NCBI RefSeq assembly: GCF_030867095.1
Contig: NC_081835.1
Span: forward strand, 41,027,892-41,091,891
DNA from: Alligator mississippiensis
Lineage: Eukaryota; Chordata; Crocodylia; Alligatoridae
Length of the DNA stretch: 64,000 nucleotides
Direction: 5' to 3'
The notes beneath the pieces were generated by a model that was given only the letters and a program-made list of their open reading frames with translations, ran no database searches and was not told the origin of the DNA. Both the position numbers and the translations under genes were made by a program. Positions within the stretch are counted from its first letter, which is position 1. Every line of letters begins with the position of its first letter. This document shows positions 22,150 through 33,989 of the stretch, piece by piece.

Positions 22150-23704
22150 GATACCTTCAAGTCAGACGGCCCTGACAATCTACACCCCAGGGTACTCAAG
22201 GAGCCGGCGAGCATCATAGCCCAGCCTCTAGCACGGATCTTTGAAAACTCTTGGCGCTCTGGTGTAGTGCCCGAAGACTGGAAGAAGGCCAATGTGGTGC
22301 CTATCTTCAAAAAAAGGAGGAAAGTGGATCCGGCTAACTATAGGCCCATCAGCCTGACTTCTATCCCGGGGAAGATCTTAGAAAAGTTTATTAAAGAGGC
22401 CATCCTTAATCAACTGGCTGACACCAACATCTTAAGGGATAGCCAGCACGGGCTTGTTGCAGGTAGGTCTTGCTTGACCAATCTCATTTCCTTCTATGAC
22501 CACGTGACCTATCACCTGGACAAGGGAGAAGAGATTGATGTCATATATCTTGACTTCAGAAAAGCCTTCGATCTGGTATCCTATGATCACCTCTTGGTGA
22601 AACTGGCCAATTGTCACCTTGGGTCCACCACGATCCACTGGCTGGAAAATTGGCTCCGTGGTCGGACCCAGAGGGTAGTAATTGATGGAAGTCACTCATC
22701 GTGGTGTCCTGTGACCAGTGGGGTCCCCCAGGGCTCTGTCCTTGGACCCATACTGTTCAACATCTTCATTAACGATGTGGACACTGGAGTCAGAAGCAGA
22801 CTGGCCAAGTTCGCTGATGACACCAAACTTTGGGGCAAAGCATCCACACCAGAAGACAGGCGGGTGATCCAGGCTGACCTGGACAGGCTCAGCAAGTGGG
22901 CGGATGAGAATCTGATGGTGTTCAATGCCGATAAATGCAAGGTTCTCCACCTTGGGAAGAAAAACCCGCAGCATCCTTATAGGATCGGCAGTGCTATGTT
23001 GGCTAGCACTATGGAAGAAAGAGACTTGGGGTCATCATTGACCACAAGATGAACATGAGCCTGCAATGCGATGCTGCAGCTAGTAAAGTGACCAAAACGC
23101 TGGCTTGCATCCATAGATGCTTCTCAAGCAAATCCTGGGATGTCATTCTCCCCTTGTACTCGGCCTTAGTGAGGCCGCAGCTGGAGTACTGCGTCCAGTT
23201 TTGCGCTCCACAATTCAAAAATGATGTGGAGAAGCTTGAGAGGGTGCAGAGAAGAGCCACGCGCATGATCAGAGGTCAGGGAAGCAGACCCTACGATGAC
23301 AGGCTGAGAGCCCTGGGGCTCTTTAGCCTGGAAAAGCGCAGGCTCAGGGGTGATCTGATGGCCACCTATAAGTTTATCAGGGGTGACCCACCAGTATCTG
23401 GGGGAATGTTTGTTCACCAGAGCGCCCCAAGGGATGTTGACTAGGTCAAACGGTCATAAACTACTACAAGACCGCTTCAGGCTGGACATAAGGAAGAATT
23501 TCTTTACTGTCCGAGCCCCCAAGGTCTGGAACAGCCTGCCACCGGAGGTGGTTCAAGTGCCTTCATTGAACACCTTCAAGAGCAAACTGGATGCTTATCT
23601 TGCTGGGATCCTATGACCACAGCTGACTTCCTGCCCTTTGGGCAGGGGGCTGGACTCGATGATCTTCCGAGGTCCCTTCCAGCCCTAATGTCTATGAAAT
23701 CTAT
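22150..23704 (+). mobile_element. CR1 LINE, plus strand, RT to 3' end
   Basis: This 5'-truncated CR1 begins in the RT entry and reads VVPIFKKRRKVDPANYRPIS, DVIYLDFRKAFDLVSYDHLL, GVPQGSVLGPILFNIFINDV and FADDTKLWGK, so the RT motifs including F-A-D-D are intact. One frame runs through to about 23052. A shift near 23040 moves reading to the next frame (ALVRPQLEYCVQFCAPQFKN), and another near 23400 to DRFRLDIRKNFFTVRAPKVW. It ends in the CR1 3' UTR and a short CTATGAAATCTATGAAAA tail. A 5-bp AACTG repeat flanks it. It is about 85-90% like the copy at 42662-45605 by eye. Confidence 0.9.
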
Positions 23705-24569
23705 GAAAACTGTTCTTTGGCCTTCCTGATTTCATTCCTGCTTGCCTAAGTAATATTCTTATACTCCTCTCTAGTCACTTGTCCAAGTTTCCACTTCTTG
23801 TAATATTCCGTGTTTGTGTTTTAGTTCACTGAAGTGTTCTCTGATAAATCAACTGATCTTCTACCATACTTGATATTCTTCCTGTGCATTGGGATGGTTC
23901 ATTCCTGCATCCTCAGTAAAGTTTCTTTAAAATACAACCAGCTCTTCTGGACTCCTTTCCCCCTCAGACTGGCTTCCCAGGGGATCCCTCAGTTCCCTGA
24001 GGGAGTCAAAGTCTGCTTTTGTGAAGTCCAGAGTCCTTACTCTGCTCTGTTCTTCTTCCCTTTCCTCAGGATCCTCATCTCAATCATTTTGTGGTTGCTG
24101 CTGCCCAAGTTGCCATCCATTACTACATGCCCCACTAATTCTTCCCTGCTTGTGAGCAGCAGGTCAAGAAGAGCATGGCCCCTAGTTGGTCTCTCCACCA
24201 CTTGCACCAGGAAGTTGTCCCCAACACTCTCCAAAAACTTTCTGGATTGCCTGTGCACTGCTGTATTGCCCTCCCAGCAGATGTCAGGGGGACTGAAGTC
24301 CCCGGTGAGAACCGGGGCCTGTGATTGGGAAACTTCCACTAGCTGTTTGAAGAAAGCCTCATCCACCTCATCCTCCTAGTCTGGTGGTCTATAGCAGACC
24401 CCCACTACAACATCACCCTTGTTGCTCTCTCCTCTGACCCTAACCCAGAGGGTCAACAGGCCTATCTCCAGTTTCATACTGGAGCTCTGAGCAATCATAC
24501 AGCTCTTTTACATAAAGTGCAGTTCCTCCTCCTCTTCTCTCCTGCCTGCACTACATGGCAGCTGTACTT

Positions 24570-27060
24570 GTGAACAAACCTGCATCACTGGGCATAGCAT
24601 AGATTTTGTTGCAGTACTTTATCCATTAGCTGCTGGAAGGTGGCTAGGGTACCAGCAAGTCTGAAGGAGAGGGTTACAAACTGATACAGCCCAGAAGGTA
24701 TAATGAATACTGTTAACACCTGGGATTCTGGAACTGGGGGGATCCACTAGGAACCTTCATGAAAGCCAATATCTAGCCTTCCCCAGCTGCTGTAGCAATT
24801 CACTGATTCAAGGCATTGGCAACACAACATTGATACCACATTTAGGTCCCAGAAATAGATGCAAAACCAGATTGTCTTGTCTGGTTTGGGACCCAATATG
24901 ATCAGACTACTACATTTACTTGAAGACTTTTGAATCTCCCGTATATCCAATGTTCTCTATACTTCCTGTCTCAGTTTCCTGTAATCTATCTGGTAGTCTG
25001 AAGAACCCCTTTGGGACAGGGCACTTTGGCTTCAAGACAACTCAATGACTAATTAGGGTGTGTTATGGGGCTCCTACCCCATTACTGAAAGTGAGAAGGA
25101 GCCACAGAGCAGCTGGCTGGAGGAACTGATAGGGGAAGGCAGCCCTTTAATAAAATGGCCCCTTGCCCCAAATGCAGCCAGAACAGTACCACCAGTGATT
25201 GACAGGCCTGGGGTAGAATTAGTGGGTCAGGTGACCAAGAGCTGGGCTTAGAGGCAGGTGGACAGTCTGGTCCTGCATGCTGCAGGCAGCAGAGCTCTGG
25301 GAGGAGAGGCATTTGATTGGCCCAGGAGGAAGGACTCCAGACTATAGTGAAATGGGAAGGAAGTCCCTGTACCATTGGATAACGGAAGATAAGCATTTTT
25401 ACCCTGTGTTCTAATGTTACCACAATGTGATGTTGACCCAGAGTTGAGGGAACCTTTTAGGAGCAGATGCGTGCATTTTTATTGGGGGTGAAGCTGCACT
25501 GGAAGACTGGATTGTGGTTGCAGGAGAAGAGAAGGCCACCGAGAAGGGTGCTAAGAGCACCCTCAAAGGTGGAGAGCACTGCTGTGAGCAGAAGGACTGT
25601 GGTGTCAGACAGCAAAAACTGGGTGTGCAAGCCCATAGCCTGGGAGGCCGAGACCAAGGGGCCCAGAGCCTGTGAGGGTAAGACCAGGGGCTGAGGGACC
25701 CAGATCCTACAAGGGCGTGGCTGGAGCTTGGACCCAGAAGCCTAGGATCCTGGGACTGTGAAACTTGGGCAGAAGGACCCAGCTAAAGTAAAGTGAACCA
25801 AGGCCTAGGGGCCTCAGCCTAGACAAGGACCCCGAGACCTGAAATTAAATCCCCTGCCTCTAAGAGCAGCTTCCCTGTTCAATTATAACAGCAAAGCATG
25901 GCAGGTCTGACAACAGGGTAGGACCCTGAGAGGCCCAAGAGTGAGAGGGGGCAAGTAAGGCAGGGTCCAGGCACCTCTAGGGGATGATTTTGCCACCCCA
26001 GCATTGGGTCTGCTATGGGGTGGTTCTCCCAGGTTTGCTTGTGAACAAATCTTGAAAGTCTTCCAGTAGGACCCTTGCCTCCCACTGCTGAGCTTTGGAC
26101 AGGTTCTCGCCAAGGTGAGCTAACTGATTGGGTGTTGAACTGTCCTGCACATTTCCCACGTTTTCTGCTAAACAGATTGAGGTATAGTTTCTTGGGCCTT
26201 TCATAGTTTCAGGAGATTTACATCATATACCTGGGAACCACAGGGGAGTAACAAGTAGACTAAATCCCCAGGTTGATATACCTGGACTAGTGCATTGTAG
26301 TGTGCTCTTGGGTCTGTTGTGTAGGTTGGAGATTTCCTTGAGTGAATACCCCAACAAGATCTAGCTAGTCCCATTGCTGGAGAGCATACTACATTACATT
26401 TCGAGATCTCAGATGCTTTCTGCCAGGCCTCCTGAAGGAGGTCTAATTTACCCTGAAGTCCTCCCCCATACAGAAATTCAAAAAGGGAAAGCCCAATTGT
26501 TGATTTAGGAACTTCTTGGATTGCAAACAAAAAATAACATAGAAGTACATCCCATTTCTGGGGTTCTGTTGCCACAAACTTCTTCACCATCCCTTTCAAA
26601 GTCTGAGTAAACCTCTCTACCAATCCATCTGTTTGTAGGTGGTAGATGGAGGTTCTGAATGAGTGGACCCTTAAAAGGGCACTAAACCTCTTGTAACAAT
26701 TGGGACATAAACACAGTGCCCTGGTCCATTAGTATTTCCCAGGGAGGACCTGTATATGAAAGCACTTTCACAGTTCTGTAGTTAGTTTGGGCTGAGGTAT
26801 TATGGATACCTATAGCCTCAGAATAGTGAGTTGTATTATTCACTAGGACTAGGATAAAGTGGCACCCACTGGTGCTTAGATCCAAGGGTGCCCCAGGTAT
26901 ATCCCAACCTATTTGAAAGGAGTATCAACCGAGGGAAAAAGCACCATTGATGCTGGAAGCTTGGCACACACGGCATGCCTCACAATAGTCTTTAGTGTCC
27001 CTGTGATGTCCCTCTCTTGAGTTTTCTCAACCCCCAGATGGCCTGCCCTAGATGTATCAT
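24570..27060 (-). mobile_element. Ty3/Gypsy (Gmr1-like) fossil B: integrase then RT
   Basis: Reading on the minus strand: the integrase zinc region (RAGHLGVEKTQE) near 27060-26960, the integrase core (LDLSTSGCHFILVLVNNTTHY at 26885 onward, VERFTQTLKGMVKKFVA at 26620) and a linker with LLEDFQDLFTSKPGRTT at about 26060. The RT palm region (PKPDKTIWFCIYF, FQQLMDKVLQQ) is at 25055-24570. Integrase therefore lies upstream of RT, the Gmr1 order. An LTR-like segment (25061-25890) sits between linker and RT. There is no LTR of its own in view. The copy is truncated at both ends with many breaks. Confidence 0.68.
25061..25890 (+). mobile_element. LTR-like insertion inside Gypsy fossil B
   Basis: The segment begins TGTTATGGGGCTCC and ends TTCAATTATAACA, giving TG...CA ends with inverted TGTTAT/ATAACA. 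It separates the linker from the RT of the surrounding Gypsy fossil. At 830 bp without pol motifs it is probably a solo LTR. No matching target duplication was seen, so the right boundary may have been altered later. Confidence 0.55.
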
Positions 27061-28050
27061 GAGGCCACTGTCACTACTTGATTACAATGTAAGTTTGGCA
27101 ATAATAGCTGGGTGCTCCATGTCCTGAGTCTCTCCCTTCTTCTCCAAAAACAAACAAAAAAAATCAACATTCCAGCTCTTTGTCTTCTGGTCGATACTCT
27201 ACTGAGGAAACATAAATCTTGAGGTCATTGCTTCCTTGCTCCCAAAATTGTTCTGTAACTCAAATTAAATGTCAGTCTTTTACCTCACCCAGTTCCTCTT
27301 CCAGAGAGCAGGACAAGAAATCAACATTTTGACTTTTGCTCCCTGGGCGATACTCTACTGAGAAATAGAAAGGTTGCAAGGCTAATGATCAATGCATTAT
27401 TCACGCATTATCTGTCTTTGCTGTCTGGAGCCATCTCAATGGAGCATGGTTGGTTACTAATACAAATTTCCACCCCATCAGGTAGTAACGAAATAATTCT
27501 ACTCCCCATTGTATAGCCAAGCACTCTCTTCCAATAGTGGAATATCTAGTTTCTGCTGGGGATAACTTTTTGCTAGCGTATGCTGCGGCCTCTCCTCCCC
27601 TTGTATCTTCTAAAATAAAATGGCTCCTAAAGCTGTCCCTGACACATCCGTTTGCAAATAAAATATCTCCCAGAAAATCGGTGTATACAGCACAGGTTTT
27701 TCACACAAAGCCTGTTTATCATTCTTAAGGCCCTCAGTGCTCTCCCTGACCACTGTAATTGTTTTCTTTTCCCTCAACTCATGTTGGTCACAGGAGCTAC
27801 TAATTCAGAAAATCCCTTGATAATCCACCTATAATAATTGGCAAAATCTAGGGAAGACCAGAGCTGCTTCAAATTCCTAGGTAATTTGATCTTTTTATAG
27901 CCTCTATTTTGTCAGCTATAGCCTGGACCTTTCCTTGGCCCACCAGAAAACCTAAATACTGGGTTTCTTCCCACCCAAACACACATTTCCTGAGGTTTGC
28001 TGTGAGTCCCGCTCTACTCTGCCAGTATGGCTCTTAAGTGCTTACGATGT

Positions 28051-29732
28051 TGTTACCAAATTTGCCTGTCACTTTGGGGTGTGCTCATTTATTAGGGGTA
28101 TGTTTCTGTGGGTCTCTGTAATTCTGTCAATGTGCTGCTTGTGTTACTTGTGTTTCTATACAGAGCTGTCTCTCTCCCTTCTGCAAGCCCTCACCCCCAA
28201 TGGAGCTATCTTGCAGGACTCCGTTTCAGTGAGGCTGGGTTCTTCCAGCCACCCAATCAGCCAAATACACACACACACACATTAATGTGACACGCCTGAC
28301 CTGGCCGGGTTGATCAGCATGGACAGGCTGGCACCCTCTTACGCCAGGAATCAGTTCATGAAAGTAACAACAAAATGCAGTCAGACACAAGCACACAGGT
28401 AAACAGAATACCTCTGAATCCAGCTGGGTGTCCAGTTGACACCCTCATGGGCCAGCATCCAGTTCATTAGGGCACATCTGAGCCAAACTGGGTCAATCAG
28501 CCTGTACAAGCTGATCCCCTTATGTGTCTCAAACTCAGCACATCCCAATCTTTTGCCCTAACTGTCCTAGTAGTAACCCCTTGATGAGAAGACCCCACTG
28601 TGGTTTTGGGCATTACAGGGATCTTTGGCATAGGTAAAAGAAGCATTGCTGCACAGCAAATGGGGAGGTCGAGGGGAAGGAAGAGTAGGTAAAGTTCATA
28701 GAAAAAGTATAGCAACCAGCTTGACCATAAAAGTTATTTATTGCTTGGTATATGAACTTATGGTTATACCAGTAATAACAGCCATACAAGAGAGAGACAA
28801 CTAAACAGTTACAATATTACATAGTTTCAATTAGGGTTTTGGGGAAGTCTAGCTTAAGTTTGATTAGCAAAAGTCAGGTTTAGAAAGCTGTGCCTGGAGT
28901 AAGAGAATAAAAGTCAGGTTCCTGGAGTCAGAGAGAGAGAGAGAGTTGGGGTCTCACCACTCAGTGAAGCTTGAGCCAGTCGAGGTTCCCAGGTGTTGTT
29001 GGAGCTGGCAGACAGGCAGAGTCCTTAGCACGATCAATGGCGAGATTCCAGGCAGAAAAGGAGTGGAACTGTTGCAGCTTTGGATCCAAGTACCAGGACA
29101 GAAACTTGAGCTTGGGTAGGGGTTTTTGCAGAGAACTAACAATGGCTCAAGGGAGAACACTAGGTTTGTTTAGGGGCAATGGTTCATATGCTGGATAACA
29201 GGAATTGATCACTGCTGGCTATAGGTGGCATTACTCTGAGGGAGCTCACAGTACAGACAGGAAGATTCAGTGTTTTGGATACCAATAGAGGAGTCATTAC
29301 TAGAATTGGTCTGATAAATGCTGAGCTGGGTGTGTGTAGATGTGGGTTGATTAGCATTTGGAGCAAGGATTCCCCATCATGCAGTGCTCCCCTGCTTTTC
29401 TGACCCCAGAATTCAGTGTGGTCCTTGCCTTGGAATCTGTGCTCTCCATCCTGAATGCTAATGAAGGTGCATTCCTGTCCCATCTCCATTTAAATGAATT
29501 GTCAACTGGTTCCATCTCAGATGCAAATGAGACCAGGGGAGTTGCTTCACTTGTCACCCTTGTCTGGAGGGCTTTAGCTGTGTCTCCCACTGCATCTTCT
29601 TTGTCTTCTGTAAGTCCTTCCTCTAATCAGTTCTTGTTCAGGCAGAGGTGGGGAGGGGGAGAGTTCTTTGTGAGTCAGACAGGCTGTGTACTGTGCCAGG
29701 GTTCCCCAAGAACATGGAACTGAGAGGGAACA
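28051..29732. mobile_element. 1.68-kb LTR-type element inserted in RT of Gypsy fossil A
   Basis: The element begins TGTTACCAAATTTGCC and ends GAGAGGGAACA, with inverted TGTT/AACA termini and a 4-bp ATGT duplication at 28047-28050 and 29733-29736. The Gypsy RT reading resumes on each side. It contains a short CA run near 28266-28282, a GA run near 28930 and, on the minus strand, AATAAA near 28736. No pol motif was seen, so it is probably a long solo LTR. It is clearly younger than the Gypsy copy it interrupts. Confidence 0.72.
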
Positions 29733-31716
29733 ATGTTGACTCCAATTCTCAGAAAAAACAGTGATATCATCAATGTACGCTGAAGCGTACTCCTGATGTG
29801 GGGCCAGTATTTTATCCATGAGGCGCTGGAAAGATGCCACTGCCCCATGTAAGCCAAACAGCATTCTTCAGAACTGAAATAGCCTTGATGGGGTCCCAAA
29901 TGCCATCTTTTCCTTATCCGGCTATGCCATGGGTATTTGCCAATACCCTTTCGTTAAATCAATTGTTGATATATATTTTGCTTGTCCCATTTTTTCTACT
30001 GTATTGTCTATGTGAGGCACTGGAAATGCATCAAAGGCTGCGACTTCATTAAGTTTCCTGTAATCAGCACAAATTCATATTGAACTGGTGGGTTTTGGGA
30101 CTATAACTAATGGGATCCTCCATGGGGTTTGGGGTTCTTCTATAATACCCATCTGCTGCATTTGCCTGATTTCTTGCTTTACTGCTTGCCATAAGTGCCT
30201 GGGTAATCATCTTCATTGATTTCTTACAACACACCCCGTAGGGGTTTTGATTCTATGTTCCACTCCCTTTGCTTCACCTGGCTTTTCATTAAATACATCC
30301 CAAAATTCATAGATTACTTGTCTTAAATCCTCCTGTCATCCCTCTAGCAAATTATATCCCACCTTAGGGTCCCCCTTTTTTAATTCTAATGCCTCCATTC
30401 CCTCTATTCTTTTGCCCATGTCAGCCAGCCTTCCTCTTGGTTCTACTTGTTTAGTAAATTTACATGATAAATTTGTTTTCTTTTTATAGGTTTGGTCCTT
30501 TGTACTTCGTAATTTACTGGACCTAACCTCCTGGTAATTTGGATGGGTCCCTGCCATTGAGCTAGTCATGTTTGGTTATTATCAGGTAACATCACAAGTA
30601 CTCAATCGTCCTCCTTAAATTCTCAATATCGGGTATACTCATCATAGATTTGTTTCTGCTTTATTTGACTCTTTCCCAGGTTATTTTGTGCTATTCTACA
30701 TACTTTTTTGAGTCTTTCCTTAAATTCCTCTACCACCTGGGATTGTCTGTTAACTCCAGGTTCTTGTTCTAACCAACCCTCACAGATCACATCTAGTAAC
30801 CGTCTCAGCTTGACCATATACTAATTCAAAAGGCACATAACCTGTAGAAGTTTGGGGAGCTTCCCTAACTGAGAACAACAATTGTGGTATTATCAATTCC
30901 CACTTGCTGGGGTCTCCTTGTATACAGGCTCTCAGCATGTTCTTTAAGGTGTGATTGAAACGTTCCACAAGCCCATAAGTTTGTGGGTGATAAACTGAAG
31001 TTCTTAGTTGCTTGATATGCAGGATGTTACAAATGCCCTTCACCACATTCAACATAAAGTTTTTGCCCTGATTGGTTAAAATTTCTTGTGGGATTCCTAC
31101 TCTAGATACCTACTTTACTAATTCTTCAGCTATTTTGTTAGCTGTAACTTATCTCAAAGGGATTGCCTCCGGAAACCGAGTCATGTAGTCAACTATTACT
31201 AATACAAACTGATACCCAGCCTTGCTACACGGAAATGGGCCAGCTGTATCAAGAGCTATTCATTCAAATGGTTTTTCTGCTACAGTCATTGGTACCATTG
31301 GGAATTTTGGTGGTTGGATGTCAGCCATTTTCTGACATGTTGGACACTCTTTACAACACTTTTCTACCATCTTGTGTATACCTGGCCAAAACACTCTTTG
31401 CTTAAGCTGTGCCTCAGTTTTATCTCTTCCTCGGTACCCCCCCATAAGAAGTGTGTGGGCTACCTTTAGGAGTTCTTGCCAGTATTGGCGAAGTATCAGA
31501 ATTTGTAGTAGTTTCTCCTCTCCTTTTCCAACACAAAATAAAATGCCTTCCTTTACCTCAAATCTGAGGTGTATGTCCACCAACCTCAGATTCATTACTT
31601 CAGTCTCTTGCTTGGCCAGGTTCTCTTTGAAAATGTTCTGGAAGAGAGATTCCTGTCTTTGTCTTTCCCTGAACCAACTGTCCCCTATTAACTGATCCAG
31701 GTCCACTCCCTCATTG

Positions 31717-33005
31717 TCAGGATTCTGAGCTTCTCCTTTGTGACCATTGGGACTCGAACACCCGGTTTCTAGCGGCTTTACCCCGTATGGTGGGTGATGT
31801 TTTCCTTGCCTGCTCTGGTTGCTGCTCGAGTAGCTGTTCTCTCCCGAGGCGGACCGCCCGTATCTTTCCTGCCGCGACTTTGAATATTTCCAATGGAGGC
31901 TGCCTCCTCGGGGTCACTCGGTTGGATGCGGTCTACTCGATGGTCACTTATGGGGCTCCGCCACCCCTACACCACGTCCTTACTCCTCCTTTCCGGCTGG
32001 ATGGACCACATTGCTCCTCCTTGGTGGTGTCGTAGATACCAGGATGATCCCTGGTCAGGGCCCATTCTTTTATGCCTGCCCAAATAACCGTGAGTGGTTA
32101 ATGCCCTCTCCTTAGCTTCCTCAACCCCTTCCTTCGGGGAAAAAGAATGAAGCTACCACAGCCACATTGCTACCCCGAGACCTCAAGCTCCTCCCTTTCT
32201 TAACCTTCTTCTCCTACCCTCAACCCCTTCACTTGGGGAAAATCAACACTAAATTCACAAAGAAAAGGATTAGCTTGTCAGACCCTGGGACCCCTAGTAG
32301 TCCCCTATCTATGTTTCAGGGACTCTCATGCCCTTGAAGCTCCTCCCTTTAAACACGGCTCCACTGTCATTCCCCACTGTCTCCTCTCTCTGGGCTGTCC
32401 TGAGCCGGCTGCCTCGGGTCCTCCCCACCAGTCTTTATTCCTCTTCTGACTTCAGGGCCCCTGCCCCATTCTCCCCAGGTTTTCTCTGTCACTCCCCTCG
32501 AAGTCCTCTCCACAGGGCTGGCTCTTCCTCCTCCCTGTCGTTCCTCCCCAGCTCCCACCTGGTATCCTGTGTGTCGCTGTGGGCTTGTTCCTCTTTCCTT
32601 TGTTTGTAGTGCCTCTGCTGTCTCCAGAGGCTGTTCTAATTTCCTTCTGCTTCTGCCGACGCGCTCTTCCCCGTTGTCGGCACACTCCTCTTCAGGAGCC
32701 TCTTCTGGCTCCCTCTCTGAAGCCTTGTACTCCCTGGGCTTCTCCGTGGGCTCGTTTACTTCCCGCACGCTTCTCTCTCTCTCCCTCCTCCCCTCCTCTC
32801 TGTTGGCCACCATTTTTATCTTCGCCGGCCGGCATTTGTTGCTGACGTCATCAGTCGGTCTTAAGTGAACAAAGACGCGGCTGACGAACCACGCGGGTTC
32901 CCCTTCTTGCTCCTGCTCTGCCGCTGGTCCCGCTGCAGGTAAGTGTTTTTCATTTATTTCCTTTCTTTGTTTTATGGTGTCTCCTCCTTGCTCCTCCCTG
33001 TGACA
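31717..33005. mobile_element. CpG-rich LTR-like segment inside Gypsy fossil A
   Basis: The segment lies between the protease and integrase parts and is far richer in CpG than anything around it. It begins TGTCAGGATTC and ends CTCCCTGTGACA, so the ends are inverted (TGTCA/TGACA), but no target duplication was found. Near the right it holds a perfect CRE palindrome TGACGTCA (about 32843-32850) and, on the plus strand, CTGCAG followed by GTAAGTG, a strong splice-donor match near 32934-32943. It could be an inserted LTR or part of the original element's spacer. Confidence 0.4.
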
Positions 33006-33775
33006 CCCTTCCTTGAAATTATTCCCAAAGAAAACCCTACCTCGTTGTTGCACTCTTTTTCTTCATATAAATTATTCATAGCTCATTCTACAACTTCTCT
33101 TAAATAAGGCCAGTCTGTTCCTAGTAGCATGGGGCAAGGTAATTTTTCAGCCAACCCCACTGCTATTTCTTCTATGTCGCCCATCACTGTTAACTTAAAT
33201 TTTTTCCTCTCGTAAGTATAGGAGGCTCCATGGATGTATAACATGCTAACCACTGTTTCAGGTATCCCCATCTTGGCAGGGATCACATCTGCTCTGATCA
33301 TCTTTTGCATACAGCCTGTATCCACGATAGCTGGTATTATCACATTTCCTACTTTAACATCAGCCACTGGCTTTGTTCTTTTCCAGGGTCCCCAATGGCA
33401 CCCAAAGCTATAATCCATCTTCCCGTCATGAGGATAGTCCTGTATCTGGTCACAGCTATAGCTGCTCTATCAAGCTCCTTGAGAAATGCTTCCACATCAT
33501 ATTGCAGCATCATTTTTGGGAGTTTTGTTAACTCTCCTTCTCTGGCCATCATCAACTGCCTAGCCTCTAATTTCTTACTCAACTCTTGTTGTCTTGAAAA
33601 TATCAGCATTCTTGTTTCAGCTTCTTATGCTCTACTCCTTGCCAGCTCTTTCATTTGAGCTTGTTGTCTCTGTATGAGTCTGAGGGTGAGTGCATGTGCT
33701 TGCTGCCAATGTGTGGGCGGTTGCACATCCATCTTTTCCATTTTACTCTGCTGGTTCCTGGACAATGCACCACTA

Positions 33776-33989
33776 TGTTACAGGAGGTTTCCTATGGGTT
33801 CCTGTTTCATTTGGGCACTTTCCGGCCACACCTTGATGGGAGAATAAACAAAGATTAGCCACAAACAAAGTCTCACTGAAGTTTTATCTTAAAAACGCCA
33901 GATGACATCACCTGCTCGTCTTCACTCTTATGCCCCCCTGCCGTTCTCTCTCTGCTCTTAGTAACAGGGTTTGCTAGCTCCCTGTTACA
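33776..33989 (-). mobile_element. 5' LTR of Gypsy fossil A
   Basis: Read on the minus strand it begins TGTAACAGGGAGCTAGC and ends CCTCCTGTAACA, 214 bp, with 9-bp inverted ends. Just inside, after two bases, comes TGGTGCATTGTCCAGG, in the position of a tRNA primer site, followed by the gag start. It closely resembles the start of the solo LTR at 16445-17105. Confidence 0.72.

Larger units (their letters stand above)
18358..24560 (-). mobile_element. CR1 LINE, long minus-strand copy opened by four insertions
   Basis: Read on the minus strand, the endonuclease region lies at about 24560-23706 (TGDFSPPDICWEGNTAVHRQ, VERPTRGHALLDLLLTSREE). The connecting and RT-entry region follows at 22146-21661 (KRKSRESVGPLLNRGG, PDAVHPRVLRELANV). 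RT and ORF2 end continue at 21462-21230, 20175-19698 and 19007-18437, with the 3' UTR ending at about 18358 (TAGAGTTGGAAGGGACC on the plus strand). The gaps are filled by a LINE-X fragment, a solo LTR, a younger CR1 3' end and a plus-strand CR1. The copy has stops and lost frame and is the oldest layer of this region. Together its own parts cover about 2.7 kb. Confidence 0.85.
27100..33989 (-). mobile_element. Ty3/Gypsy (Gmr1-like) fossil A: LTR, gag, protease, integrase, RT, RNase H
   Basis: On the minus strand the parts come in this order. First a 214-bp 5' LTR (33989-33776), then a TGGTGCATTG primer-site-like sequence and a gag start (about 33740-33400, SCAN-like LPKMMLQYDVEAFLKELDRA). Protease (33418-33083, IVDTGCMQ and MLLGTDW) comes next, followed by a CpG-rich segment. 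Integrase (31706-30600; HTLLMGGYRGRDKTEAQLKQ, C..CP.CQ, VERFNHTLKNML) precedes RT fingers and palm (about 30340-29733, ending YIDDITVFSENW). An inserted LTR element is followed by RT thumb and RNase H (28046-27100; LQTDVSGTALGAILF). Integrase before RT is the hallmark of Gmr1 elements. The 3' LTR is not seen. Badly broken, with well over ten breaks. Confidence 0.75.

Noticed and set aside
32367-33053. 228-codon minus-strand frame, rich in E, R and G
   Set aside because: Lies in the CpG-rich LTR-like segment; low-complexity composition and no domain; complementary strand is equally open.
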